In this document: piece by piece, positions 1 to 11,885 of the stretch | How the letters are laid out: each line of letters starts with the position of its first letter | Position numbering within the stretch: position 1 is the stretch's first letter | NCBI RefSeq assembly: GCF_003265705.1 | Contig: NW_020312966.1 | Location: 24,601,545-24,665,544 of the forward strand | Direction of reading: 5' to 3' | DNA from: Callorhinus ursinus | Taxonomy: Eukaryota; Chordata; Mammalia; Carnivora; Otariidae | Length of the DNA: 64,000 nucleotides | Notes under the pieces: model-generated | What the model was told of the DNA's origin: nothing | Seen by the model: the letters and a program-made list of their open reading frames with translations, nothing else | Database searches by the model: none | Position numbers and translations under genes: made by a program

Positions 1-172
1 GATAAATTTCTCTAAGTACTACATTGCTAAATCAAAAAGGTCATGCATTTTTTTAAAGCTTTCTTTTCATATTTATTGTCCTGTTGTCCTCCAAGTTGTT
101 TGTACAAATCTCCACATTCCCACCGCCCTCAGATGGTATCTTCCTTTTTCATTGTTTATCAAGCATATAAGC

Positions 173-388
173 CAAAGTGTGCTGATTTTTTTAAAAAGAT
201 TTATTTATTTATTTTGGAGAGAGAGAATGCATGAGTGGGGAGAGGACCAGAGAGAGAGAATCTTTAAGTAGACTTCCTGCTGAATGGGGAGCCCAGCGTG
301 AGGCTCGATCTCACAACCATGAGATCGTGACCTGAGCTGAAACCAAGAGTCAGACGGTTAACCGACTAAGCCTCAAAGTGTTCTGATA
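173..388 (-). mobile_element. Can-SINE with target duplication
   Basis: Read on the reverse strand this is a tRNA-Lys-derived Can-SINE with its tail at about 186. The extreme head (GGGGCGCCTGGGT) is missing. Imperfect flanking duplications of the type CAAAGTGT.CTGAT lie at about 173-188 and 373-388, so the 5' end was probably truncated at insertion. Confidence 0.85.
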
Positions 389-609
389 TTTTAATTTTAG
401 TTTCTTCACTTTTTGCTTAGGTGAATTCTCTCCCCCCCTCACCCCCGACACCCTCCCATTTCTTAGTCATTTGTCTTTCTTTTGGAGGAAGTTGCTAGTT
501 TCCATCCTTTGTTACCTCTCTGTTTGCCATGTTAATCTTCTTTCTGAATTTCTGTATGTTCCCTGCATACTAAAAGTATTAATCATTTATCATGTGCTCC
601 ATAGGTATA

Positions 610-1080
610 ACTTTTTAAAATTTGTTTTTTGTTGAGATATAATTGACACACAACATTATATTAGTTTCAGGTGTACGACATCATGATTTGATACCTACAT
701 ACTGTGTAATGATCACCACCATAAGTCTAGTTAACATCTGTTCCACACACAGTTCCAGTTTCTTTTACCCTGTGATGAGAACTTTTTTTTTTTTTTAATG
801 TTTTATTTATTTATTCATGAGAGTCAGAGAGAGAGAGAGAGAGGCAGAGGCAGAGGGAGAAGCAAGCTCCCCGCCTAGCAGGGAGCCCGATGCGGGACTC
901 GATCCCAGGACCCTGGGATCATGACCCGAGCCGAAGGCAGACGCTTAACCATCTGAGCCACCCAGGTGCCCCTGTGATGAGAACTTTTGAGATCTACTCT
1001 TCGCAGCTTTCAAATACACAGTACAGTATTAACTGTCATCATCGTACTACATGGTCCAACCCTTTTTTTATGATAGAGGT
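610..1080 (+). repeat. old L1 3'-UTR fragment, split by a SINE
   Basis: Text such as TTGAGATATAATTGACACAC and GTTTCAGGTGTACGACATCA before the SINE, and GAGATCTACTCTTCGCAGC after it, is typical of ancient mammalian L1 (L1MA/L1MB-type) 3' ends. The two halves join across the younger SINE at 783-972. Confidence 0.7.
770..988 (-). mobile_element. Can-SINE with perfect target duplication
   Basis: The element occupies about 783-972 with its T-rich tail at the left and GAGCCACCCAGGTGCCCC at the right. The direct repeat CTGTGATGAGAACTTTT is exact at 770-786 and 972-988. It is inserted into the old L1 fragment around it, so it is the younger of the two. Confidence 0.93.
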
Positions 1081-3003
1081 GTTTAAAAAAAAAAACAAAA
1101 CTTGAATTTGTTTATTTTAATTTATTTGTTCATGACTGTGAGACAAATAGAGGGATGTGGCGATCATTTATCCTCCCAAGGACAAGTGTCTGGCCTGGGG
1201 TACCTCTTTGCCGCCAGTCACTATGTCCCCATCCCTCCAGGTGTCGTGAGGGTGGGAGGTCCCCCAGGCAGAGCAGAGGTCCTCAGCTTTCTCGTGAGTG
1301 AGGACAGACCCATGTTCCCCATGCCCTTCACAGATAAAGGTCTTCACGCCACGTTTATCTTTTCTCTGCCATAAAGTTTGTGTACCTTAGTATGTGTGTT
1401 TTGAGAATTAATATTGTTTAATGATACTCTGACCCAAAGAATTTTAAGCTGCCCTTTCTAAGAGATGTATGTGTTGAAATGTTGAATTTTTTTTTTTTTA
1501 TAAAAAAGAGGATTTCTTAAAGGATTTCATTATTCTTGCAGATTTTCTTGTAGTATCTGAAAGGTTTGAAGATTCACAGTAACTCAGATTACACTGCAGT
1601 TTTAATCTTTTGCTGAATTTGACTAACATTTGCATTTTAGTTCTACGAAAACATGTGTATTCATGGCTCCATAATTCAAGACAGATTTTTTTTTTTTTTA
1701 AATCCTGCCGTGACATCCCCACTGTCTCCAAATACTCTTTCTCTTCCTCAGATGTTAGCTAGATGATAGTTTTCTGGATTTCTAGTAAATATCCTGCTGG
1801 TTGCCAGATTATGTCAATGCAGGGCCATCTGGTACCACCTTTTTCCAGCTGTAAACACTCCAATAATAAATACGAAGAATGGTCAAAATCACTAGACAGC
1901 CAGAATCGGGAACGGCACGTAAATCCATGTTTAGTTTGGGTTCTAAGAACCCTGATTTTTTCCCATCCTATATTTTTGTAATTTCCTGCTATTAGTGTGC
2001 CTATTAACGTAGGCCTCACGTGGATGTGGGCTCAAGAGGTGGGGAGGAAGTCCTTCATTCTGTTTTAGTAGCATGAAGCTGAGCTGAGAATATAATTCTC
2101 TCCTGATTCTGTTTAGATGTTGGCCAACTGCCAAGCGCCCACACTTGTCAAGGAGCCTTTTCCTGTCAAGACTAATTTGACCTTCTAATTTTGGAATTTT
2201 TTTTTATTGAGTTTCGTTCTTCCTCACTAAGGAAGTGATTTTACACATGATTTTCTTGATGAGAGACCGTCTGGTATTCTCCATGCTTGGTACTCAATTA
2301 TTCCATTACAAATAGTACTACTAACAACAGTACACATGAAAGAAGTTGGTCACTTAAGCAATCATAGATGTTACCTCCAGAAATTAACCTTCTATGGGCC
2401 ATTGCAAGTTCCTTTTATCTAGCATAATTAATCAAATCTCCACCTCCTTCATTGCCAAGCTCCTGTTTTTTTACCTCTTTGAAAGAACCGACCTCTCTGG
2501 ATTATGCTTATTTGACTGTGTCTCTCATTGCACTAGCTTTTCGAGGGTAACATAGTATTCCCTGGGTCTCAGAAGCCCATGCCTGGTGGACAGTTGGTCT
2601 GAGATAAACTTTTGTTGCAGTGAATAAATATTCCTTGAGGAGCGCTGATTTTTTCATGCTGGAATTTACTTAGTTTCCTTCTTGATGGTCTTTGAACTTT
2701 TCAAGGGCAATGAATGGGCCTCCTTTACATTTATTTCCCAATCCCCAGCATTTTATAAACATTTTATGAGCACTTAACAAATGTTGAATTGATAGCCAAG
2801 AACTTCTTCCTGGTATTTAACTAAAATATTTTTCACTCTCCACTTCTGTCTCTTCTCTGTCTGCAACACCCAGAGGCACAGTCACCTCTGAGAAATGGCT
2901 CAGTCATCTTTATCAGACACATACATACTGCAGTTGGTTTTGTAACCCCCCAAAGCTGGAGGATGAGATAATAACCCTTTCACCAGTCCATGCACCAAAC
3001 ATT

Positions 3004-3201
3004 CGGGCGCCTGGGTGGCTTAGTTGGTTAAGCGGCTGCCTTCGGCTCGGGTCATGATTCCAGGGTCCTGGGATCGAGCCCCACGTCGGGCTCCCTGCTC
3101 AGCGGGGAGTCTGCTTCTCCCTCTGCCTCTGCCTCTCCCCCTGCTTGTGCTCTCTCTCTGTCAAATAAAGAAATAAAGAAAAATCTTAAAAAAAAAAAAA
3201 A
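3004..3201 (+). mobile_element. Can-SINE
   Basis: Head GGGCGCCTGGGTGGCTTAG, A and B box-like tRNA-derived portion, CT-rich middle, then AAATAAAGAAATAAAG and poly-A. Full length. Target duplication not clear. Confidence 0.92.
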
Positions 3202-4449
3202 TTCTAAACTTAGAGCAGAGACCTGCTCCAGGGCAGGGCTGTCCTTGGGACCCTCTGCTCTTTTCTTGGAGTGCCTTGCTTCATCCTGCTGCTGTGACCA
3301 ATTCTATCTCCCACTGGCAGGCCCTACCCCCATCCCTTATCCCGGGGAAGGTCTATGCAAGTGTGGACCAAAGCCCCCTTTCCTGTGTCCCTGTAGGGTG
3401 CTCAAGACAGGCTGGGATTTTTAAGAATTTTACTGAGAAAAAAAAAATTTATGAACGTATATCCAGTTTAGAAATCGCCATATTTCCAAAATATACAAAC
3501 TGAAACTGTGAACTGTAGAAACATGAAGAGCTTTGCTGTGTCCCCTATCCCTGTTACCCTAAGAATGAGCATCAGTGCCATCGTGGATATTGACCTCTTC
3601 AAATCCTGGTGAGCAGCCAGACTCTCTGGGCCCCCATTTTGTAGTGCCCACCTTCTGGAGTCTCTCCTTCCCCCGTGGAGAGAAGTGGCTTGCGGAGGGC
3701 CCACCAACAGCCATGCCTCCGTGACTGTTAACCCCCGTAGAGAAAGAACGTGGCTCTCGCCTCACAGAACGCTCTTGCCCTCCTCATGTATTTATTCTTT
3801 GTTTTTTGAGGTGGTAATAACCCATTCAGTTCAGTTCAGTTGACCTTGACTCGAGCCGTTTATGTTACATGTGTAAATAGTGTATAGAGTGTCAATTATC
3901 CGTTTTTCCTTTGGATTGCTTCTTATATTGTATACGGATCATGTTCTCAGTCTTTGTAAAAATCCATTTCCCTCTGGATTCTGCCTTGAGTGTGATATAT
4001 TAGGTAGAACAGTTATCTGACTCCTATATTAACTTCTAAGCACTTGAAGTAGTGAGAAGTGCCTGAAGGCGCACCTGCATCACTTAAATCCCGTACATTA
4101 AGTCAGGAACACCAAGCAGAATTAAGAGAAAGACGGAAATGGCCAGTTAGACTTGCGTGCATCCTTGCGTGCATCCTTCTAGGACTTTCAAGTCAGATCC
4201 TTTCCATCCACATCAGAAGTGGAGCAGAATAAAACCAATTCTGTCTCTTTCTCCTACTCAGTGAGATGGCTGTGTCCGTGACTCCCCCGTTCTCCCTGAG
4301 GGGAGGTCAAAAGAAGACAGTCCTACCTTTGGGGACGGTACTTGTGGCTAACCTCAGTCCTGCAATTTGACGGGGTCATTTATAGACACTCCCAAACCCC
4401 CTTTTGTTTCCTGGAGTGGAAATTGAGCTGGATCTTCTTCATGTTGCAG

Positions 4450-4553
4450 GGGTGAATAGCCTTTCTCAGTCACTCAGTGCCAACCCGTTGACTGCCACCA
4501 CCCTTACCCATCTCGACCTCTCAGGGAACGTCCTTCGCGGAGACGACCTCTCG
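4450..4553 (+). CDS. CARMIL1: CARMIL1 exon A (leucine-rich repeat)
   Basis: The 104-nt exon has acceptor TTGCAG and a consensus donor GTAAGT. The first two bases finish a glycine codon begun in the previous exon, and the exon ends on a full codon. It reads [12 protein letters not shown], then a repeat core [17 protein letters not shown]. The LxxLxLxxN pattern is the ribonuclease-inhibitor-type repeat that builds the CARMIL horseshoe. By recalled human numbering this is about residues 321-355. The upstream partner exon is outside the window. Confidence 0.96.
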
Positions 4554-6998
4554 GTAAGTTTCCCTTTCCTCACAGTCATGTTCAAAGGCGCTGTATTCCA
4601 TAAGCCTGGCATAATTTGCAAACATGGCTTTCCTCAGCTCCCCTTATCATGATACTTTCAGATCATTTAGTTAGTTATGAGCTTAGGATGTGTTTTAGAG
4701 AAAAAGCCCAGAGCCGTCCTTAATTAAATGTAGTTTAGCACATAGATGTTTTCCCCTGTTAACTGAATGTTGCTAAAGTGTGAATTCTTTTTGGAAACAC
4801 TTTTTTTTTTCTAAAGGACCTTTCTTTCCCCTTCATTCTAAGCATCATCGGACCTCTTAAAATTGCCTGATAAGAGAGATTAGAAATGTAAATCGAATGA
4901 CTTCATCATTAAATAATATTGTTAAGAGGACAGGTTTTTTTTTTTTTTTTTTTTTTAATAGTTTGCAATTGAAAGAGGATATTGCGATAAAGTCCAGTCC
5001 TGTATTCCATGAATACGGTAGGGAGAGGGAAGGGTTGGGAGTACACTGGGGCCACTCTTCAAATACGTTCGAGTTTGATGGCAAAAAGTTTCCCCTCAGT
5101 GAAAAGATTTTTCGTGCAGCTGAATCAGTAATATAAATGTTTGGCAGATCATATTGGTACAATGAATTAGGTGTGATCTCATGTCAGATTTGGTGAGTTG
5201 TCCTCTCTGGTCACCATGATAGAATTTAGAAGGAATGCTCCCTTACCATGTAGAGCCTACAACCAGTGTGCGTCTTCTAAGGACCTTCATGTGTGTCCTA
5301 CCTCTTTATGGGGGTGTAAACCATTGTGAAATTGAGTCCCATTTCTCTTATGTTTTACTTTCCCTGTAAGGCAGGGAATACTGCCACAGGCCTTTTTGTA
5401 GGATTTCTTCCCTCTCTCTGATGCTTGAACCCATTTTAAGCAATCCTGTTTCCTGGTGTGCCGTGACTTTTTCAATGCATTGCCCCATGTTAGCTATCAC
5501 CTTCAGTGATGATTCATAAATCTGCTCCCTCCCAAGATGAAACCAGGAGTCCGATGGGAAACCACTAAGACATTACGGTGGCAAACTAGAGAAATAGAGG
5601 GATAAAAGAGGAGCCCAAAGATTAAATAATAAGACTCTGCCAACATAGGGGCATTCATAGTCACTTAAGGTAGATAGCAAAGTAGCCCAGGAGTGGGTCT
5701 GAGGGTGGCCAAGGGTGGGTTTTGTTCCGGCTTGCCTCTGGGGAAAGAGAAGTGGAACCGTGAGGCCTGCGTGAGTGGGCTCCCAGCCCTGGACAGGTTC
5801 TGGGAGGTTCTGGGAGCTCTGCAGCAGGTGCTGGGAGGGGCTTACCCGGCCCCTGCCTTCAGGGCCAGCCGCCTAGCTGGACCTGCCTCTTTGGCGGGGT
5901 GTTGGCCAAGTAGGGTCTTGTCACCAATTGAGGGTGATTAGAGCTCCCCCAGCTGGTGGCCAAGAGGAAAACCACATGCCAGGCAAAGCCGGAGAGATGC
6001 AGCGCTCTTTACGGAAGTGAGAGCAAATTATTTTTCTGGATCAGAACTTCTCATAATCCACTCTGTTGTGTGTGTCTAGTTATTCTCAAGTATTTACGGG
6101 CTAATCTTTTGCTTTTCTGAATTCCTTGGTAGAGAGGATTTTGCTCAAGCACGATAGAGCTAAGCCACTGCCCTGTGAGTCTTTGCTAAGGATGAGGACA
6201 TCTCGGTGTAAGCTTGTTTGGTTTTGCAAGGATCTGGTGGCATCCAGAGAAGCCAAGGAGAATTTAGCTATTTTCCTGGTGGCAGGAGCTTGAACTCGGT
6301 TTGTTATTGGTGGACCCTAGCAGTTGCTACTCAGGGCAAGTAGAGAAGAACAGAGGACTCTTACATGTATTGTTTTGATGGCCTTGCACAGGAATAAGGG
6401 AGAGTTTAGGCATTGTGACCCTTTGAAACCTGACGTGTCTGAACTATGTATGAGATTTAAAAAAAAAAACCTAAACTAGTAGTGCCATCAGACCCTTTCT
6501 TGTTAGATTTTGGAAGTAACTAAGGATAGAAAAAATCATTGTCTTGGGTGGAAGAAAGTGTAGCCCAAGACCATCTCATGGTTCAAATTCAAATTAGTGG
6601 ATCTTTGAGCACTTTCAAAAGTGATTAGCATTTTTATAGGGTGAGTGCTATTCAGGTGGTATTTTAATCTCAGCAGTTAAAATTAATTAGCATTGCTCCA
6701 AAATTATAAAAATGGAGCTAATCAGGAAAACTAAGTCATGTGTAACAAAGGGGGGTTTGGCAGCCAGGAGTTCATTTGGCCTTTTTTTTTTTTTTTTAAC
6801 TCAAACATAATTTTATTTTAAATATTCTTTGGAACTTTGCTCTCGGGGAAAGCCATGGAATGACATGAAATTCTGCTCATCCTCTTGGGAAGATTAGAGA
6901 ATGGTTATGGGAGGATTTGGGCAACTTCTTTGTAAAATATTAACGTGTGTGTGTGCTTCCAGATCCTAATGTGTTTGTTTTTTGTTTTTTATTTCAAG
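4554..6998 (+). other. CARMIL1: CARMIL1 intron A-B
   Basis: About 2.4 kb of intron. There is a 22-base T run at about 4935-4956 and a GC-richer stretch at 5690-5960 without recognisable coding content. No SINE was recognised. A T-rich run at about 6781-6797 precedes the end, and the acceptor is the less common TTTCAAG just before 6999. Confidence 0.85.
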
Positions 6999-7076
6999 TA
7001 CATGTACAGTTTTTTGGCCCAGCCAAATGCCATTGCTCATCTGGATTTATCCAATACAGAATGTTCCCTGGACATG
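6999..7076 (+). CDS. CARMIL1: CARMIL1 exon B (leucine-rich repeat)
   Basis: A 78-nt, 26-codon exon in phase 0 on both sides, with acceptor ending AAG and donor GTAATG. It reads [11 protein letters not shown], then [15 protein letters not shown], one leucine-rich-repeat unit. The human protein as I recall it begins this exon with HMYNF, so Y and S here are likely lineage substitutions. Because the exon is a multiple of three, its loss would keep the frame but remove one repeat. Confidence 0.95.
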
Positions 7077-7213
7077 GTAATGTTTTTTTGATACTGTGCT
7101 GGGGGTGTCAAACCAGCCATTTAGGGGTGATAGAGGGAGGGTTTTCTCTCTAATAAAATGTTCTCTTAGGCCTTGAAATATTGGAAACTAAGAGTGCTTT
7201 CTCTCGTTCTCAG
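7077..7213 (+). other. CARMIL1: short CARMIL1 intron B-C
   Basis: A 137-bp intron between donor GTAATG and acceptor TTCTCAG. It holds no repeat or other feature and is one of only two very short introns here. Confidence 0.92.
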
Positions 7214-7290
7214 GTCTGCGCGGCTCTTCTCCGGGGATGCCTCCAATATTTAGCTGTGCTCAATCTCTCCAGAGCTGTCTTTTCTCACCG
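7214..7290 (+). CDS. CARMIL1: CARMIL1 exon C (leucine-rich repeat)
   Basis: A 77-nt exon starting in phase 0 and ending with two bases of an arginine codon (CG, completed by G in exon D). It reads [19 protein letters not shown], then RAVFSHR, with the repeat core LAVLNLS. The donor is GTATGG. The recalled human sequence has CGALL and SRTVF, so two alanine substitutions are likely. The frame is uninterrupted. Confidence 0.95.
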
Positions 7291-7666
7291 GTATGGCTTT
7301 ATACCTGCCACCATTGTCATCTAGGAGTGTCTTCCTCCCAGAGAAGGTTGTGGTGATCTGAAAACAGAACGATAAAGGATGCATGTTGTGCATGAAGGGA
7401 GGTGGCCTTAAATGATAATCTGTGAATACAAGGCCTTGAAAGTGCAAGTTTTTGTTGTATTTTTTCACTGCAGTATGATGGATGTTCTTAGCAATCACCC
7501 CAGCCTGCTATGTGAACTGTCTAGAAACTGCTTGTCCCATGGGGATAGGTACTCTCTCTTAATATAGTAAAAGCTCTTTTAGAAGGGACTTCTCAACAAT
7601 GAACGTGGAAGCAACTATAAACTCCCTCTGGGGAGCAGAGAGTATGGCCGGTCCCAAACTCATGGA

Positions 7667-7872
7667 TTTTTTTTTATAAGACTGATTTATTTATTTTAGA
7701 GAGAGAGAGTGCAGGAGGGAGGGGCAGAGAGAGAGGGAGAGAGAGAATCTCAAGCAGACTCTATGCTGAGCATGGAGCCTGACACAGGGCTTGAGCCCAC
7801 GACCGTGAAATCATGACCTGAGCCATAATCATGAGTCAGCCGCTTAAGTGACTGAGCCACCCAGGTGCCCCC
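7667..7872 (-). mobile_element. Can-SINE
   Basis: T-rich tail at the left, GAGAGA tract, and GAGCCACCCAGGTGCCCC at the right end. Weak flanking similarity (AACTCATGGAT and GATTCATGAAT) suggests an older, decayed target duplication. It lies about 380 bp after exon C. Confidence 0.9.
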
Positions 7873-8038
7873 AGATTCATGAATATTAATGTGTAGAATT
7901 GTAGGGCCAGCCTGAGCACCTCACTTCTACCTTCCTGACTTAGAATTGTTTGCAGTGTAGGGTGTTAGATTAGAAACAGCAAGTATTCACAAACAGCCGC
8001 TACTTAGAATGGAGGGAAAAGAAGGAAAAGTTATCAAA

Positions 8039-8250
8039 AGTATATGGGTTATAAGGCGCCTGGGTGGCTCAGTCATTAAGTGTCTGCCTTCAGCTCAGGT
8101 CATGGGATTGAGCCCTGCATCGGGCTCCCTGCTCAGCGGGAAGCCTGCTTCTCCCTCTCCCGCTCCCCCTGCTTGTGTTCCCTCTCTTGCTGTCTCTCTC
8201 TCTGTCAAATAAATAAAATCTTAAAAAAAAAAAAAAGTACATGGGTTATT
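8039..8250 (+). mobile_element. Can-SINE with target duplication
   Basis: Element at about 8054-8236, head GGCGCCTGGGTGGCTCAG, tail AAATAAATAAAATCTT plus poly-A. The flanks AGTATATGGGTTAT and AGTACATGGGTTAT differ at one base. Confidence 0.93.
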
Positions 8251-8847
8251 ACCTGTGAAATTCTCAGACCATCTAATGCATTAATACAACACTTAGCACT
8301 CATAATGATGACCATAATCATAAACCATATTTTTATCATTATGTGCTTTTTAATAATAGGGAGAGTTGCTGACTACTAGAAATACCTCCCTTTTAATAAG
8401 TTACCATTTTGAAAGCTTTGTATATTCAAAGGGATAACCCTCACTTGTTTGGAAAATTTGCTTGTTCAGCCTGCTTTATTTGACAGTTGTGCCTCACAAA
8501 TAAATTATTCTATATTTTAAAGTGTAGTCGGTCCATTACTTCAACAGTGAAGTAAATCTTTACAGGAGCAAAAATATGCCACAAGCACCTCAACAGAATA
8601 AGACACGGTCAGAGAGTGAAGCGTTTATAATGGTGGGAGAAGTTGAGGGTTTTCTATGACACTATTTCGAGGGCCTTCAATGCATTGATTGAAACTACCC
8701 AGTCACCTCATGTATTTGAAAGCTTTTTAAGAAGCCATGCTTTGGGGGAAGCTGTGATGGATGGAGCAGCTGAATTGGGAAGATGATGTCATAAAAGATA
8801 GAAATTTTCACATAATCAGCTTTTTTGGGTTCATATACTATGAATTC

Positions 8848-9075
8848 TGTGATGAATGGTCTTTTTTTTTTTTTTTAAGATTATTAGAGAGAGCACGCAT
8901 GCACGTGGGTGGTGGGATGGGCAGAGGGAGAGGGAGATAAACAGACTCCCCACTGAGCATGGAGCCTGATGCGGGGCTCGATCCCAGGACCCTGAGATCA
9001 TGACCTGAGCTGAAATCAAGAATTGGCCGCTTAACTGACTGAGCCACCCAGGCGCCTTCTCTGTGATGACTGGTC
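8848..9075 (-). mobile_element. Can-SINE with target duplication
   Basis: T tail at 8862, right end GAGCCACCCAGGCGCC at about 9057. The flanks CTGTGATGAATGGTC and CTGTGATGACTGGTC differ at one position. Internal part includes an ACGCATGCACGTG segment. Confidence 0.92.
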
Positions 9076-9274
9076 TTCAGTAGAGCTGTTAAGCTTACAG
9101 AGCAGGACTGTACTAACAAATCAGCTTGTCATCCAAATGAGAGGTTATGATTAAATACCCAGCAACGTACCTAGATACAATCCTAGCAAGCCCTTAGTGA
9201 TTATCTTGAAATTGATGCATTTACACTGAGCTGTGGACTGTCAGCCGGGCTGTTCATACTTTTGTTCCTAAGTG

Positions 9275-9640
9275 TGTCGGTCAGGATAGGTTAGGTTGCT
9301 CTGTAGTAACAAATGGTCCTCCCTCCCCACCCCCATCTCCATGGCTTTCAGCAGTGGTAGTCTTGTGACATGTCCCTTATGGGCTGGCCACATTGCCTTT
9401 AATCTGAAAGGCAGATCTCTAGCCACGTTGCAGAGGAAAAAGAGTCACATCTCATACTGGCTGGTGCAGCTTCTCTCTGGAAGTCACACACATCACTTCT
9501 GTCTGATGTGATGTCCCCTTGGCCAAAGGGACTTGCATGGCCATGCCTGCCAGCAGTAGGGGGATGAAGCATCATCCTCTCACAGAAAGGGGCAGTGAAT
9601 ACTTGGAAACATTGGTACAGTAGATACCTAGACAAAGTAG
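9275..9640. repeat. probable ancient interspersed repeat, family not assigned
   Basis: The pattern from GGTCAGGATAGGTTAGGTTG, through TAGTAACAAATGG, to GGCCAAAGGGACTTGCATGG and AGGGGCAGTGAATACTTGG is one I recognise as a recurrent old mammalian repeat. I cannot name its family. The middle is diverged or partly deleted. Confidence 0.5.
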
Positions 9641-9656
9641 TAGGAGGAGAATTACA

Positions 9657-9870
9657 TTCAGAGAGTATTTTTTTTTTAAGATTTTATTTATTTGAGAGAG
9701 AGAGAGCGCATGAGTGGAGGGTGGAGGAGCAGAGGGAGAGGGAGAAGCAGGCTCCGCACTGAGCAGGGAGCCCGATGCAGGGCTGGATCCCAGGACCCCG
9801 GGATTATGACCTGAGCCAAAGGCAGAGGCTTAACCAACTGAGCCAGCCAGGTGCCCCTTCAGAGAGTATT
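9657..9870 (-). mobile_element. Can-SINE with target duplication
   Basis: Body at about 9668-9856. The flanking duplication TTCAGAGAGTATTTT is exact at both sides. T tail and TTTTATTTATTTGAGAGAG at the left; GAGCCAGCCAGGTGCCCC at the right. Confidence 0.93.
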
Positions 9871-10066
9871 TTAACAACATTTGTTCATCAGAACTGAACA
9901 GGAGTATTCAAGCTTATATTGTTTCACTATTTGGAGCCAGAGTTCATTGGAGACATCTAATATATATTGTACCAGAATTCTCTTTCCTCTTAAATTTATT
10001 TTCAACCTCTTAGAGATTCTGGTTGCTTAGGTAGTTATTCTCAGGTAGCCTAAAATTATCTTGTTT

Positions 10067-10297
10067 AAAACCTTTTTCTGGGGCGCCTGGGTGGCTCAGA
10101 GGGTTAAGCCTCTGCCTTCGGCTCAGGTCATGATCCCAGAGTCCTGGGATGAAGCCCCACATCGGGCTCCCTGCTCAGCAGAGAGCCTGTTTCTCCCTCT
10201 GCCTCTGCACCTCTCTCTCCCCTCATGCTCTCTCTCTCTCTCTCTCTTTCTGTCTCAAATGAATTAAAAAAAAAATTTTTTTTAAAACCTTTTTCTA
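10067..10297 (+). mobile_element. Can-SINE with target duplication
   Basis: Body at about 10080-10283 with head GGGGCGCCTGGGTGGCTCAG. The direct repeat AAAACCTTTTTCT flanks it. The A-rich tail has become TTAAAAAAAAAATTTTTTTT. Confidence 0.93.
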
Positions 10298-10414
10298 ACA
10301 GGTTTTCCTGGACCTCTGTATAAGAAATATTGTTGAATGTTATGTGGGTGAGCTAGTCTCTAGCCTGGCCTCTGCCCTGAGACTCTGAATCCGCCCACAG
10401 AGTATAAATAACTA

Positions 10415-10520
10415 CCATTAAATGAGTGTTTACTCTCCGTCAGGCTGAGTGCTTCACGCATGTGGACTTAATCCTGCCATCACTTCTATAGCAGATAGAA
10501 CAAAACAAGCTTAGGGTTCA
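10415..10520 (-). repeat. MIR fragment
   Basis: TGAGTGCTTCACGCATGTGG followed by TTAATCCTGCCATCAC fits the reverse strand of the MIR core. Diverged. Confidence 0.55.
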
Positions 10521-11255
10521 CATTCCAACTTTGACTCTGGGCTCTTGTTTCCCTAAAGCCCTCCTAGTGTGGCGTTGACTCTACTTTCTTTTTGAAATGT
10601 AGGATTTCTGCCCGTAACAACAAGGGCACATATTTGCAGTTACTAGCCATCTCTTTGGAGTTTTGTCTTTTTTTGAATATTTGGCCTAAAATGATTAGAT
10701 TTGCCCTATGGATGTAGGAGCTGATCAGGATTTTTGCTGCCCAGGCTTCATGCCAGTCAGACTTTCTGTGTTGTTCCTGAGTTTGCCATTAGGTCACATC
10801 TTGTTGCATCTGAGACAGGCCATGTCTAAGAGTTTTGCCAAGTGCACGTAACGATCCTTAGTATTCAGTGCCACTCAGAGGGAAAGCTCATTAAATTGTG
10901 AGAAATAGACATCCTCTTTGACCTCCCAGTTTCTTAAAAATTAAAACAAGGAGATCTGTGGGTAAAACACACTTTGAGATCATTGGCTACAAAGAATGGC
11001 AGTGGTTTTAAGGACTTAAATGAAATGTCTTAACTTCTCTTGCATTGTTCCTTTGATGGTATTGGATTTATTTAGCTTCCAGACATTTTGTTTCTTTTTA
11101 CCTTTAAATTTCTACCGAAAATATAATGGATTCATGGATTTTTTTTTTTTTCCCAGTGTCTGAATAACCAACAGGTAATTTTGCCAATCTGGAAGTGAGG
11201 TACCCGACCCCAAGTATAACTGTTAGTGGTATGACTCTTCCGTTTTGTTTTTCAG

Positions 11256-11360
11256 GAAAGGAAAAGAAGTACCCCCGTCCTTCAAACAGTTCTTCAGTAG
11301 CTCTCTGTCTCTGATGCAGCTCAACCTTTCAGGCACAAAACTGTCTCCTGAGCCGTTAAA
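11256..11360 (+). CDS. CARMIL1: CARMIL1 exon D (leucine-rich repeat)
   Basis: A 105-nt exon. Its first base completes the arginine codon from exon C, and it ends with AA of a lysine codon. It reads [18 protein letters not shown], then [17 protein letters not shown]. The linker [13 protein letters not shown] is characteristic of CARMIL1. The donor is a consensus GTGAGT. MQL here replaces MHI in the human protein as I recall it, a conservative change at a core repeat position. Confidence 0.96.
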
Positions 11361-11885
11361 GTGAGTCGTTAATTCATTTTCTCCAGAGCTTTTAACATTC
11401 AGTTTGTTATTATGAATGTGCTTAAGGGAAGGGAAGAAGAAGACACGTAATCCTAATGCAGGCCAAGCAGATGAAAACGGCTTTCTCACTTTGGGGCACA
11501 AAAGGAAATCACATTCTTTTTTGAGTACATTGTGCTCTATTGATATTATTTCATCTTCTGTGGAAAAACAAGAATCTTTGGGTTGTGGCCTTGGCAGTTG
11601 TCACTGATCTGTGAAAGTTGTGTTCCCAGGTACCACTGCCTTTATGTTAACCTCTGTTAAGCCCACTTTAGGTATTTTCGTGTGTGTGTTCTAGTCAATA
11701 TTTCTTCTCCATATTTCTCCTAGCCATAATAAACTCTACACAGTGTGTATGCAGCAGAATCAGTTTTTAGATGCTTTAGTTCCTGAATTACTTAGGTCAG
11801 TAGACGCTGTCTGTTTGGTGTGTTGACTTGGCAGTCAACTTAGTTAATGGGTTAATATCCCTAGCGGTGAGGTTAAACTCTTTGA

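Larger units (their letters stand above)
1..4449 (+). other. CARMIL1: upstream CARMIL1 intron (partial)
   Basis: No exon could be recognised. The preceding coding exon, expected to end in a motif like LSKTSLSPK, was looked for and not seen, so it lies to the left. The stretch holds Can-SINEs at 173-388, 770-988 and 3004-3201 and an old L1 3'-UTR fragment at 610-1080. The rest is AT-rich sequence with no feature I can name. A short direct tandem of TGCGTGCATCCT type lies near 4155-4180. The intron ends in a normal acceptor (ATGTTGCAG) before 4450. Confidence 0.85.
7291..11255 (+). other. CARMIL1: CARMIL1 intron C-D
   Basis: About 4 kb of intron, unusually rich in Can-SINEs: 7667-7872 (-), 8054-8236 (+), 8862-9057 (-), 9668-9856 (-) and 10080-10283 (+). 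An old interspersed-repeat-like segment lies at 9275-9640 and a MIR fragment at 10415-10520. The rest is unremarkable. The acceptor is TTTTTCAG. Confidence 0.85.
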
